A DNA stretch of 64,000 nt from Fomes fomentarius (taxonomy: Eukaryota > Basidiomycota > Agaricomycetes > Polyporales > Polyporaceae). Below, one piece after another: positions 1-12,120 of this stretch. The notes beneath the pieces were generated by a model, which searched no databases, had not been told where the DNA came from, and saw only the letters and a list, made by a program, of their open reading frames with translations. How positions within the stretch are numbered: the first letter of the stretch is position 1; every line of letters begins with the position of its first letter. Location of the stretch: assembly GCA_022606135.1 (NCBI GenBank), contig JABYQN010000001.1, positions 3,286,001 through 3,350,000 on the forward strand, read 5' to 3'. Both the position numbers and the translations under genes were made by a program.

Positions 1-3000
1 GCTCAGTGCAACATCGCCTTTGTATCCGACTAGCGCCGCTCTCAAGCTCCAACACTCAACTAGTACCATTCCCGGCTCGCCCATCATTGTCACGTTTCAT
101 CTGTGCGTTTAGTAGTGAACCCAAATGCTTGAAGTCTGATATTCAGAACCGGCGTTCATTCAGGATGCCCCCTGTCAGTGTCAGCACATGGGTTCCGGTT
201 CTCCGGAGTCCCGAATAATGGCGTCCATCTTTGGGACACAACCATGTGCTTCGAGTTCGCAGTGGGCGTGGGCGTACAGTATGCATATGCACAACATCAT
301 GCCAGCGGCCACACTGGAAGGGCCAAGATAGGGCCAAGACTGACACACTGGGCGTGTAGCTCGCGGAAAATATAACATGTATTCATTGTCACTCAGGACA
401 TTTCAGTCGGAGCAGGTGCAAGGTGGTGATTATAGGAGCTTGACTAAACACCTCCCTGCGCGGCGCGGCATCGTCACCCAGCTGACCGCGATGCGGAAGG
501 TTGCGCAGCGCGGAGGGTACCGCACAGTCCAGTCAGGGATCGCATCAGGAAGACCGGTCGGCCAAGGCCACCTCATCTAGCATCGTCACGTCAGCTCAGC
601 TTATACCGGCGAGCTATCTCCTGACGAATGCTTGTACCTGTGAGCAGGAGCAAGGAGGATTCTCCGAGCCCGGGCGCACCCGAGGCTGCGTAAGCTTAAG
701 GGGTAGTATCACGCTGACGGTGGACTGTTATAGCTAACTGAAAGCCTTGTCGTTAGGTCAGGACACACGCCTCGAGGCGCACTATGCTGCGAGAGCGTAA
801 GCTGGGCCCCACTCTTATCTGTCTGCTGAGCTGCTGAGCTGGCCGAGATTCTTGAGAACGCTCTGCGAAACCCAAACGAGGGAGCCTAGAGTGCGCGCCA
901 TGCTGGGAACGTTCAACTTGAAGGAGGTAACTATCCAGATTCAGTATTAGAAAGACTTCGAAAAGCGTGTGAACTGAAGAGACTGCTGTTGGACGCCCGC
1001 GTGACTGAGCGATTGGTAGGTTGTGGAGATGTTGCGGGCGAGCAGGCTGGCTGAGACTTGGAAGCTGAGGTGGATGTGCGTGTAAGTACATGTCGACAGT
1101 GAGGCGAGTAAGGTCCGGGGTAGCTTGCTGCGTCGCCAAGAGAACGGTTACGGTGAAGGCTGCGTTTGGTGGAGGAGGCAGCCTTGGGAGGAGAGGCCGG
1201 ACATCGGCCTAGGCAGCACGGGAGAGCGAGACCGTTAGGGAAAAGAGCCTTGAGGCTGGAATGTGAAGATGGCTCACTGAGAGAATGGATGTCTCGGCGA
1301 ACGAAGCAGTGCGTGCCGCATGAGCTGCACAGAGAGGGTGTCCCCGTGGCCAGAAACACGCTGGAATTCATAGTGAGTTGCGTTCCCCCTGTGTGAGAGC
1401 ATACAGACTCGGGCCTGGAAGAGCGAACTGTGCATCGGTCGCACCCGTTGTGAGAAAGCGGTCACGGTAATTTCTGAGTGTTCACGTGTTTCGACTCAAC
1501 TCCAGATTGCAGTTGGGTCGGTCGATACCGGACCATAGCTGGGCCAATCGGACAATATGTGATGCTCCCACATCCGCGCAGGGATTGACTTCTGAGTTTC
1601 GGGCTCGGAAAAGTGCTACACCTGGACTGAGGATGTCGTCACATAGCGTTGTACATAATCGCGGGGCACACAGGCACGGAGATGTGCGACAGTGCTCGGG
1701 ACGTGTTCCGCGATGATATGAGCAAGCTTGGTCGACTGCATTGACAACTGACGACAACGTGTAAGAAAAGAACTGAGATGGAGGGTATTTTCTCACCTTG
1801 GACTGTGGTCATGAGAACTGGATTGAGCGGCGCAACGACGGCGTAGTACGTTGGTGGCTGAGGATACAGTCGTCATCCGCGCCGCATGTTAAAGCAACGC
1901 GGCTGGGGCATCTGCAGGAAAGCGTGCACGCGGAGTAGTTACAGGGAGCACTGTCATAGGACAGACGCATACTTTTTACACTTTCTTGCTCTGGCCCGCC
2001 AACGTGTGTAGACGCCCAAGAGCTGGTGACGTCACGCGTCGTGGGCTGATGACGACACGCGTTTCCCTTCTTCGACGCGTCCTCCCACTCGATCTCCGCG
2101 ACTCTCCTCTGCCTGTGCAAGCTTTCAGGCGGATACTGGCCATCATAGGACACACACCGTCAGAAATCACGTCAGCGGCTCCTTGTGGATGCCAATCGGT
2201 GACGTACCCGACTCGGTCACTCCGTATCGCTATCGCCGTTCGCTCTACACACTATCAAACTCAGGCCTCATTGTGCGTATGGTGCCGAAGCGTCGCCGCT
2301 CAAACTGACCATGCCGTATTCACAGCCTGCCAGAAGGAACGACAAAGGGTTCTCGGCTTTGGTCAAGTTTGTCAATCTCATGCGCGAGCCAAGTGCGCCA
2401 GGTTTCCAAGAGACGGACTGCGAACGAAACCTTTCACAGAAGATGCAGCAACCAATATTGGCTTGATGGGACCCATCACCAGAAATTCACCGACGCTCAC
2501 CTCAAAAAGTTTAAAGCCCCATTCCAAGCGACCCTCACCCGGTTAAAGTGATGCGACAGATTCGCCCTCCCAACCCTTCCCATGCATGCACCATTGAGAA
2601 CGAATCGCAACAGAGCGCAGCGGTCGCAGGGCCGTTTCTGGCAGGTGAAACCCCCACCGCTCTCGCAACTGCCTCGCCAACTCGCGTGTCGCATCAACGC
2701 CCTTCCGAGTCGTTATGCTCCCGAGTCCGCATCGTTCGGGATCTGGAGACTGCCTTGGCTTGGAGCGCTGGTTCCAATTCCCACGGGTTATCTAAAGTCC
2801 GTTGTTCATCTTGGGACTCCGCTCCAAGCTCCTATAGCAGCCGACCCGGCAGCGCCCAGGACGGGCGACTCGGGTGGTCGGAGAGGCTCGCTTCGGCGTT
2901 CTCCGAGGAAGTCGGATGCGCAGCGCCCAACCGTTCCCTCCTGGTTCCCACCGATCGCGGCACCGCCCCCGACGCGTCTCCTCGGCCTGCCGATCGGGGG

Positions 3001-5315
3001 AGGAATGACTGGAGAGGATTCGTCAGCAAGCTCAAGCTTTCGCCATTCGGTGCTCTCATCTTGACCCTCCAAATGTCCGAGTGGGTACGTGTTCATTGAT
3101 AACGCGGCTTGTTGCGTGTAATCTATGTACTTCGAAGTTCCTGAGTAATCATCTCCGCTACTATGTGACTCGGACGAGAACAGGCGAGAACCCGGTGGGA
3201 TCAACAAGATAGATCTAGACACACTGGCGTGCGTCTCTCACCTAACTACCTGCTTTCCGCACAGACTTTTTGACCTTCAGGGCACACGCAGCCAGACCGG
3301 CTGCGGCGAACTTAGACGAAAGCGTTCACATGCGGTGCTCAGCGGTGGACGTCGAGCCGCAGCTGAACGAACTCGAAGTTGACAGTACGTTCTGAAGCCT
3401 CAACCTTGTGCCTGTGAATATCCTAGGCCTGTTCGCGTCCATAGAAGCAGGGACGGACGGCCACTGGCACGGCATACCAAATGCACCGGCAATTCGACCT
3501 CCGGACTTGCGGGCGTCAAGTGACCAGGGGCATGCACCAGTCAACAATACACTGTCTGAAGTTTGAACAGCTGGCAGATCTAACAACGCAAGCTAAGACA
3601 CAGCACAACACAGTGACACAAGCCCCAGGCCCCCCTCCAGCACATCCGAGTCGCAGCTGGTAACCGACTAGAACTGCGCACTGAAGCTTTGTGTTCGCAG
3701 TGCCACCCACACACTGCACAGCCTATGGAAATGGAACCCACCGCTGAGATCTGAGAGCTTGATTCTTATCCATCTTGTACCGCGATCTAAATAGTATCGT
3801 GTGCTGTGGATATCCGGACGCACAGGAAGTGTGCTCCAGCCTCAGCGTGCTGCAGCACGCACTGACTCGGCTCGACTCGACTCGGCTTGGCCGAATCCAC
3901 ACTGCTGCTCTCCACGCCGTACACTGTACAGTATGTACTTACCAGCCGCGCCTCCCCGCGCACGCCAAGCTCAATCACACGCGCATATCTCGGCCGGACC
4001 CCACATGAGCTGGTCATCGGGCGTGCTCGATGCTGTATAGTTGATTATTCTGGAGGTGTAGATCGATTTATGCGATAGCGAGAAGTAGGAAGTGGTAATA
4101 GTAATCATCTCATTAGCAGCACACGATAGAGGAGCTCCGGAGCTTTGCTACATACCCGGCCAACCGGCATACGGGACGTCCTCCCCGACTCTTAACTATC
4201 AAACAGACGGCCCGGAACGCGCACACGGAGGTGGGGCTTTGGCCAAGTATCGGCCACTCTCAATCAAGGCTTGTCAGGTGCTGTTCATTTATGCTGTCTG
4301 TCCACATACCCGCGTCCATGCAAGGTCGGTCTCCAACAACCTCCGCCAGGCAAATGAGCTTGCATGTATGACTCTGAGAAACGGGGACACGACCATCCGA
4401 AATCACGCGCACACACCAGAAGATTAAACACATGGTGTCTTCAACTTCATTTCGTTCGTTCGTACGTGACAGAGACCTGACTACCTACATACATGTCGGC
4501 CCTTCTTCTCTCCGGGGAGGGGGATTGTGGTAAGTGTGGATAGTGTGAGAAAACCTATGCGCTACAAATGGGGTGGGGGGGCAATGCGAATGCGAATGCG
4601 ATGCAATGTGCGAAAACCAAAAACATGAACAGATCGAGAAATGAAACAACGGCCACCACTTGATGGCCTGGGAATATTTGGGTGTGGAAGGAGGGCGCTG
4701 CGACGTGCACGCGCGAGGTATACGCGGGGTGGGCGAATGTGAACGGGTATGGCAGCGACATGGGGACAGAAATGCGTGTGGGAAAAGCGTGACGACGTGA
4801 TAAAAAGTTGCGACGAGAGGTGAGAGGGGTGAGGGGGGCAGATAGGTAGTACTTTGTCCGTCCGATTGAGACATGTGTCCATCGTCCGTGCGTGCATACG
4901 AACGTCAGGGTCCGCGAGGGTGGGAAGCCAATAAGAATGCATGAGTGCGAGGGGAAAGCGCGATGCACATGCACTGGTCGGTGCCGCAAGTCGTGAGGGA
5001 ATCCAAGGCCGTGATGAGAGAGATGAATGACATGAGAGGGATGAGAGACGATGTAAATGTGAATGCATAAGGATAGCGATGCGAGAGTCGCGGGCCGCCG
5101 CGGAATCACTTTTCCACGGTTCGATAGGCGTACCAATGCGCCTCCAGTTGGACGGAAGAGGACAGGGACAGGTCAGCGGGGACTGAGAAACCGCGCACAT
5201 CGACCTGTGTGTCCGCGCGCGCGCGTAACGAGTCGACCAGGGCCGTCGTGAAGAGAGCCTGTGCGCCAGGGAATCCTATAGGACAGGACGGAAAAGAGAC
5301 GAGGGAAATTGTGAT
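1..5315. other. Gene-poor left flank
   Basis: I see no supportable gene here. Open frames are short (under about 215 codons), overlap each other on both strands, and none spells a recognisable domain or continues across a plausible intron. The part from about 4,485 to 5,315 lies directly 3' of the minus-strand gene ending at 5,316; it is purine-rich on the plus strand and so pyrimidine-rich in that gene's sense, and it probably includes its 3' untranslated region. The overlapping 193- and 212-codon minus frames there look like a by-product of that skew. Confidence 0.5.
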
Positions 5316-6340
5316 CTATGTGCGCGGCCGTCGCGTGAGCAGCCGCCGCTTGGCGTGGAAGACGCCAAAGCGGATGCGGAGGGTTACAGCCTGCCATTGT
5401 TGGCGGAGGGCGTGCGAGCACGTCGGTCTAGAGGAAACAGTCAGCATTTGCATCAAAGAGCAAAGAGTAGAGCGGGAACTTACGTCGACGCGTGTCTGTC
5501 CTCGAGGTCCTCTTCGTCGAGTGAACGAAGCATTGGGGAAGGGGTGTCAACTTCCTTCTCCGTCTCAACATCCACGGACGTGGACTTCTTCGGCTTCGAT
5601 ACCTTTCTAATAAGGGATGCCGTCTTCCGGGACTCCTCAATGACTTCGTCGGCCTCGTCATCGCCGAACGGCGACTCATGGAGTTGGAGCGCGTTCGGGG
5701 ACTCGTCTTCGTACGAGCTAAATGGACTGGCAGTCTGAGGGAGGTCCGCGTAGTAGTAGCTGGAGTAGCCGGACCGACCCAACGCGATGTGGGACGTGTT
5801 CTTACGCGGGGAACCGTGTTGTGACGCGAAGGGATTGAAGTGCGATTGGCTCTCTACCTCGTCTTCGTCGTCTTCGTCATCTGAGTCCCCTACTTCCGTA
5901 CCCCAGTCACGTTCCCAACTCGGCCTCGGTGGTTGCATCGGATACCGGTCGTGGCTGCGAGAACGCGCCGCGCTACTCGCGCTTGTTCTCCTAGACTTTG
6001 GGGGCATCGCCGTGCGCGAGCTGGGGCGAAGGACAGGGAAGTCGCGGTAATCAGGGTCATGTATGTCGCCGTTATGGTCAACATAGGCGCGTGTCTGGGT
6101 AGGTGGTGATGGGGTAGCAGGCATGGAAGTTGAAGAAGAGCTGCTCGCGTAGGCAGGGTCGAGTAGGCGCGAGACGTCTGCTGCGCGTGAGGATGGGGAG
6201 TACTGATGGTGATGGTGGTTAGTTGGGAGGAGGGTCGCGAGCTGCGGGAGCGGTGACTGGGACCGCCTGTGGGGGTGCTTTCGTGAGGATCGTGGCGAAG
6301 GCGGCATTGAGGATGAGGATGAGGAGGGGCGGTCGTGCAT
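5316..6340 (-). CDS. Disordered conserved-type protein of unknown function
   Basis: Two exons (6340-5484 and 5427-5316) joined by a 56-bp GTAAGT...CTCTAG intron in phase 2 give about 322 residues. The product is mostly low complexity: Ser/Pro/His-rich at the N-terminus, a short ordered-looking stretch reading DHNGDIHDPDYRDFPVL, then an acidic run (DDEDDEDE) and a basic C-terminus with WQAVTLRIRFGVFHAKRR, which could be an amphipathic or membrane-proximal helix. I recognise the general look of a hypothetical protein common in Agaricomycetes but no named domain, so I give no function. The start is chosen because a TATATAA box lies at 6385-6391, about 45 bp upstream. The frame stays open to 6,691, so a longer N-terminus or an upstream exon is possible. 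The intron is supported because the frame stops at once if it is read through. Confidence 0.6.
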
Positions 6341-6384
6341 GCTGCGGGAGAATGAGTGGGGGAGGATGGTTGAGGTTGCGGGAG

Positions 6385-6391
6385 TTATATA
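6385..6391 (-). promoter_or_regulatory. Probable TATA box
   Basis: TATATAA on the minus strand, about 45 bp upstream of the chosen ATG at 6,340. Spacing fits a fungal core promoter with a short leader. Inferred from sequence only. Confidence 0.4.
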
Positions 6392-8480
6392 CAAGTTGAA
6401 CTTGTGGCCGCGGAGGAAAGTTCGGGGAATTGAGTGTGGGAAGGGGTTGCTGTTGTAGACCCTTGCGGAGGAGGCGTGCAGATGCTTTGTCCGGGTGGCA
6501 CAAGAGGGAGCTGCTAGAAGGCAGGGGCAAAGCGAGGGAGGAGTGGCGGGGGAATGTGACGGGGAGGGCACGGGCGGGGAAAGCGCATGGAGGCGAGGCC
6601 GGTCATCTCTTTTATACGCAACGGAATAAGACGCAGGACGAGCGACGGCCGATCGCATAATGAGATCACTATCTCCCTCTCCCGGCCACATCCCTCATTA
6701 TCGCGGTCCGTCTCCCAATCAATTCCACTTCGCACTCCGACAAACTCCTTTTCTCCACCCCCGATTCCCACGGCTTTTCCTCGCCCTGCCCAGTGATTGC
6801 CTCATTGGGCACACTCTCCCTCCACGCCATCGCCTCGTTGTCCCTCTCCTCTTCGACAGCAACCTCTCCTTGACCACTCATGCCCACTCTCCTCCCTGCC
6901 CACCACCGGCCTCCAGCTCTCGTGACCCGCGGACGCACACGTCCCCTCCCGTCCACCCATGACCATTCACCTCGGAATTGTAGCCTGCTGTAACGCCCCG
7001 AGTCGACCATACTGAATCCTCGGCCCGATTTCACACCGAAAAACTCGCTTCACACGTGACCGCGATGCTGGGCGAATGCGACGGCGTTCGAGAGAGATCT
7101 ATTCCGTGTTGCTCGTCCTCATGCTCATCCTCTCTTGCCCAAGGAATCTTCTGTCGCATTCACGAGTCATCGCTCGCCATCCCCTGCGTGCCTGACTGTA
7201 ATCCTTTCCCGATATCTCCCCACACACAATTCTACAGCGTTCCTGACTAATCCTCCTCCCTCTCGGCTTATTAGAGCGTTTACCCCAGCCCGTATCCCGA
7301 TGTGACTCGCTTCACGTGCGACACTCTCAGTCTCTTCTCCTCGGGCTGACGCATCCACATCGATTCCTCCATAATTCGTCTTCCTCGCTGACTCACCTTC
7401 TCTGCATACACATACCCTCCTAATCTTCTCCTTAAACTTACCGTCTTCCAATCAGCTTGCATGGTGCGAATGCACTTCCCCAAATTTCGGCGGCTGAACC
7501 ATGTACACGAGAAGTATGCATCGCCGGACACCGATGATATCGGTCTCCGGATTCCTCATACCCAACTTCTTCTGAGTGGCCGGTATCCACATATAACCGC
7601 CCAGCGCTTCATCTTCCATGCTTCTTCGCAGCGCTCGACCATGATGCATCATCTCTTCCGTTCCTGTGCTCGGAAGCTCAAGTTTGCAGCCGCAATCCAG
7701 ATTCCAAGCTTGATATCACCATCATCAACGAAATGGCACAGCAAGCTTCAACGAATTCTTCTTACATCTTAGTTATTCGATTCAACTCAGCCTGTGGTCT
7801 TGCTCAATGTTGTTCTCCTGTTCTCGACCAACATCCAGCAGCGGCGGGCACGACTTCGGTCTCATGTGGTCTGGTCTCTTTCTCGCACTACACCAGAGTG
7901 CCAGCGTGATTGAACATCCTATCCACGGTCTCTCTCCCGTGTGGGCCTGTCCAGACGCTCGACAAACCCAGACCGACCGTGGCCTCTACTGCGATTCGCC
8001 CGATCTCACGTTTTCCACATAAGTACCTGCTCATCCTCTACTGGCTGGAACAACTGCGAACATCTCCGCAGATGTTGCATTCAGTTATATCTCAAGCTTT
8101 CCCATACCTGTGTAGGACCTGTGTACACATTGTTGTCCTTCGATGGTTGCTCTCCTCTTGCATACGCATCCAACAATACTCCTTGGGGCGCTACGCATCA
8201 TTAGATGCAGCGTCAAATCTCGACGAAACCCATTTTGAACTTCTGGTTGATATCACACGCAGAAGTTTTAGTTCTGTTTGTGGTGTTCACTCTGCCCGCG
8301 CCAGTCCGCGTCATAGCGCTGGCGTCCTGACGCATGCGCTTAGACATCCGGAATCGACATCGTCATTCGGAATGGCGGCGGCATCGCGTCGCTCCCATCG
8401 GATTCTAGCTACCACGAGCATCCATTTGTCTCTGTCCAGCTGAGCCAGGCTCGAGACGCCCCGCGTTCCAGTTCCTCTAC
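6392..8480. other. No gene seen
   Basis: This stretch lies upstream of the minus-strand gene at 5,316-6,340 and opens the 12.8-kb gene-free interval. The first 600 bp are pyrimidine-rich on the plus strand. Only short overlapping frames occur and none carries a recognisable domain. I see no transposon ends, target-site duplications or long repeats. Confidence 0.45.
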
Positions 8481-11400
8481 GTGCACTGATTGCTGATTGC
8501 TCCTTCGCTGGCCTCGAATGCGCAAACCCCCAATCAAAGACCGCAGAGTCCGGACTCATACAATACGACGCGGGAGCACATGCGGCGATACTGCTCGTCC
8601 AATAGCTCGAGAGCCGAATGCATCCGAATCAGCCCGAACTTAGAGGGATGTGTGTACGCATCTACGTATAGCATATGTACGGCTCTCCCAGCCCATGGTC
8701 GGAAAGCACCTCCCGTCGCCTCCACTCCGGAACCGCGCGGGACGACGTACTTACTCACACATTTTGGGCACCAACGCGCAAGCGCTCGCAATCGGATCCA
8801 AGTCAACTGGCATATCGGGTGCGGTTTGATTTTGGCCACGGGCGTTCAATATCCGGGAAGACGCACGGAGAGGCTGAACCACTGGCGCCCAAGCTGGGGC
8901 ATGTATGGGAGAGAAGGTGCGATGGGTACTTCGACTTCTACTCCCATCGCCCGCTACTATCCCTCTCCCGCTCGACGCCGCGCTTTCTCCCCGATGTCGG
9001 GCGGGGTGCTCTCCGCTCGACGCTTTCTTTGGACCACTCTCCACACAACCCGCACACACCGCGGCGAACGCGTTCTGGACACTCAGAATCCCGACCATCC
9101 CGACCGGACCCACGCCCGAGGTCCCATGTCGGCCTATCAGCTTAGACTTCCGTCAGCACTTCTGCTCCCGATGCTGAAGCTTGCGCATACTGGACTCTTC
9201 GACTCTCGGACGGGCGGGGTCGGACGCGCTGTCTGCGAACAGAAGGACACTACGGGTCGAACGCAGGTCCGCATGCATTCCGGCCCCTCCATGGTCTATC
9301 CTCATATCCACCTGCACGCCGACCTCAGGAGAATGCCAACCTTAACTGAACGGTGGACCGAGTATGTCTGGCTCGCAGGTGCGTATCACATGTCGAACTT
9401 CATTGGCCCCACGACTGCGAACTATTCCAGATCTCCTCCCGCAGCGTGAGCTACGGGAGTACACACGCAGTAATACGGCCACAATGCTTGCGCGGCGACG
9501 GCGAAGGCCATTGGCAGCCCGCAGATATCAATATCGCAGCTGCGAGGTCACCTGCGGCGCAGCTATTTACCGCTGCAGGGGCAGCCGTCCCCGAGCATGC
9601 ACTCACAGCCATTCTTGTACAACGCAAGCTCTCATTCACGCGTTCGCGCGTTCATGTTCTATCCGGCGCTGCGCCCCGTGGCGACCGTCCTTCCCAACTC
9701 ATCCAACTGCTCTCAAGCGGGCGCCTCTTCGGGAAATACTCGGGCGTTAACTCTTGAGCTCGCGCCAGTGCTCGCGAGCTTCAGCCTCGCGCACCGTGCA
9801 TCCGGTGGGCGAAGGCAACCTGCTAAAGATATGTGGTTTCCTCGCGCGCGCGTTTTGGCTGATCAGGGGCTACGCGGGATTTGCTACCGTCCCGCGACCG
9901 CTGTGTGGCATTATGACGTCCGGTTACAGGCACATATGTGCGCGTGCGTTCCGTGCATGCTGCTGCGCTCTGTACACCAAGCTTCACATGTGGGCGTTGG
10001 GACGCTGGACGGATGCCTGTCGTCAGGCCTACTCCACCGGTGTCCAACGTACATCATCCACCAGTCAATATCCACATGCAGAATGCTATGCCATCAGTCG
10101 ATGCTGCTTGCACTTACGTCGCACCGGCGCTGCAGCCCGCATGTCGCGGGCTTCTTTCCTGCTCACGGCGCGTAAACGCCTGTGCGTGCGCTCGATGGCT
10201 CGTCGCATGCCCGTTCGGTGCTCCGCGAGCACACGAAGGCGCCAGGAGAAGCTATCTTATCTGCGAGGTGCGTGCCTTGGAGAATTGGCCTCATCGCTGT
10301 AGACGCGGCTGCATGGCTCATTCTCGCCGGGCGAGGTTTATAGGCGCACTAAACCTTAGGTCCTTGGTGGCTGGCAGCCTGTACGTATTCATATGACATT
10401 CGCAGGGGGCTTCTGGGCTGCATGCAGGCCCGTGGGCCGTGGTGCGAGTGCGAGTGTGCCGTGCTGAAATGCTCAGTGCTATTCCGGGCCTGCCAATTTG
10501 AACGGTTTGGCGCCGTGGTGAATTCGGCTGTTGCTTGCAGGGATCCCTCCTCTGACACTTGACATGGGCGTGCGCGGGGCGAGGTAGAGCGCGCGTCGGG
10601 CTTCTCGCACTACCAAGCCTGCGTCTTGCGTCTGCGGCGGGGCTTCTAGTCTTCGCCCCTGCTCATGTGCGGGGTTCTGGGGGCGCTGCAGGCGTGCAGG
10701 GCGACGGAGGAGTTCATTCATGAACTCATACCGAGCGTGCATCTAGCCGCCAGTCGCCCGGATATAGCTCGAGCAGCACACAGGCGCGCAGGCCCAAGGA
10801 CGCGGTGAGTGCTTGCGCACCTAATCTGGGATGCACACCCGTTCATTCATTCGGTTGTTCTGTCGTTCTGAATGCAGAAGTTCTCAGGGGGAGCTTGGGA
10901 CGCGAGGCACAACCGCCCGAGGCTCGCGCTGGTCATTCACATGCACACACACGCGCGTACGCGGGGTGCGTGGCCTGCAGCTGGGTGCGTCCTTGGGGTT
11001 AGGATGTGGGATAAGTATAATAGAAGGGAAGGATGTTCGAATTCAAGCGGAGCAGGAACGCGGCCTCGCGTCCTTCGCAGATTATGGCAGCCGCCGATAT
11101 GAGGTCGGAGGAACCTGTCGCGTGGTCAGGGATGCATGGCAGCGTGTGTGCGCGTCGTGCGACATGCCATGCGAGCATGGGAGGATGCGCACCCATAGGG
11201 CAGGTCTGCTCGACCGCGAGGTCGTGCGGCGGGGGACGGGAGACGAGATGCGGCCTGGGATTCGACGTCGAGTTTCTGAGAGAAGATGGGGAGTCGGTAC
11301 GATGGATGGTCTTGATCTATGCGAGCCCCCCGTGCGTGCGAGATTGTGAGTTCCGATGCTCGTCCGGGATGGATCATCGGTGAGCGTGACCGCGGTCGGG

Positions 11401-12120
11401 CTCTTCGCATGCTTTGGGAGCAGGTGAGGGTGTGTGCGCGCGTCTGTGCAGTGGGGAGATTACGGAGCGTGGGCAGAGGGATTACCGCTGTCCGGCGCGG
11501 AGTGCGTTACCTGCAGCAATCGATAGATGCGATCTGCTGTGGTCTTGCCGGATGGACGCGGTAAGCTTTAGTGTATCGCTCTCTGGGACCTCAGCAGACC
11601 CAACCGGATGCTGTCACCCGCCGGCGCGAGGCCTGCATCGATGCGTTTTCGCGGGCGATCGTCCTCGCTTTGTCTGTTCATCTAATTTACGACGAGTGGC
11701 ACAGAGCAGAGTGGTGGATTAGGCGAGCTGGAGGTTGTGCCACTCGTTCATCGGCTCATCTTATCGTGGACATCCAGCAGCGCAGGGTGGTCATGGGCGG
11801 TCCTTCCATCTCAGGCATATCTGGACGAGATGTGGCCGAACACGGATCGACTTCCGGGGCTTATGTTATTGTCTGCCTCGGCGGCTATGTGATCTTCTGT
11901 TCTAGCAGCTGCAGTGGCACAACCTTGTATAGGTGGCGTACTCGTGGAGAAGTAAGCTACGAGGAGAGCGTGTTGAGAGCGTGTGCCAGTCAGTGTATGC
12001 TGCGGACCACGCAGGTGGTAATGTCGTTATCCCTGTACCGCAACTCTCTGGCAGTACTGCTTTGGAAACTTCTTTCTTTGAGGACAGACGCACTATGGGA
12101 AGGCGTATTTTGAGTCTCGC
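8481..12120. other. No supported gene; run of long chance-like frames
   Basis: Several plus-strand frames of 130-320 codons overlap here in different phases, the longest from 8,490 to 9,449. Residue composition (much Cys, His, Arg, Ser and Trp with no block structure), the overlap of three frames and the absence of any known motif make them look like stop-poor GC-rich noise. I could not assemble a spliced gene from them. Confidence 0.45.

Noticed and set aside
4562..5200. 212-codon and 193-codon minus-strand frames
   Set aside because: They overlap in different phases, lie just 3' of a gene on the same strand and reflect a pyrimidine-rich stretch; no domain or splice link was seen.
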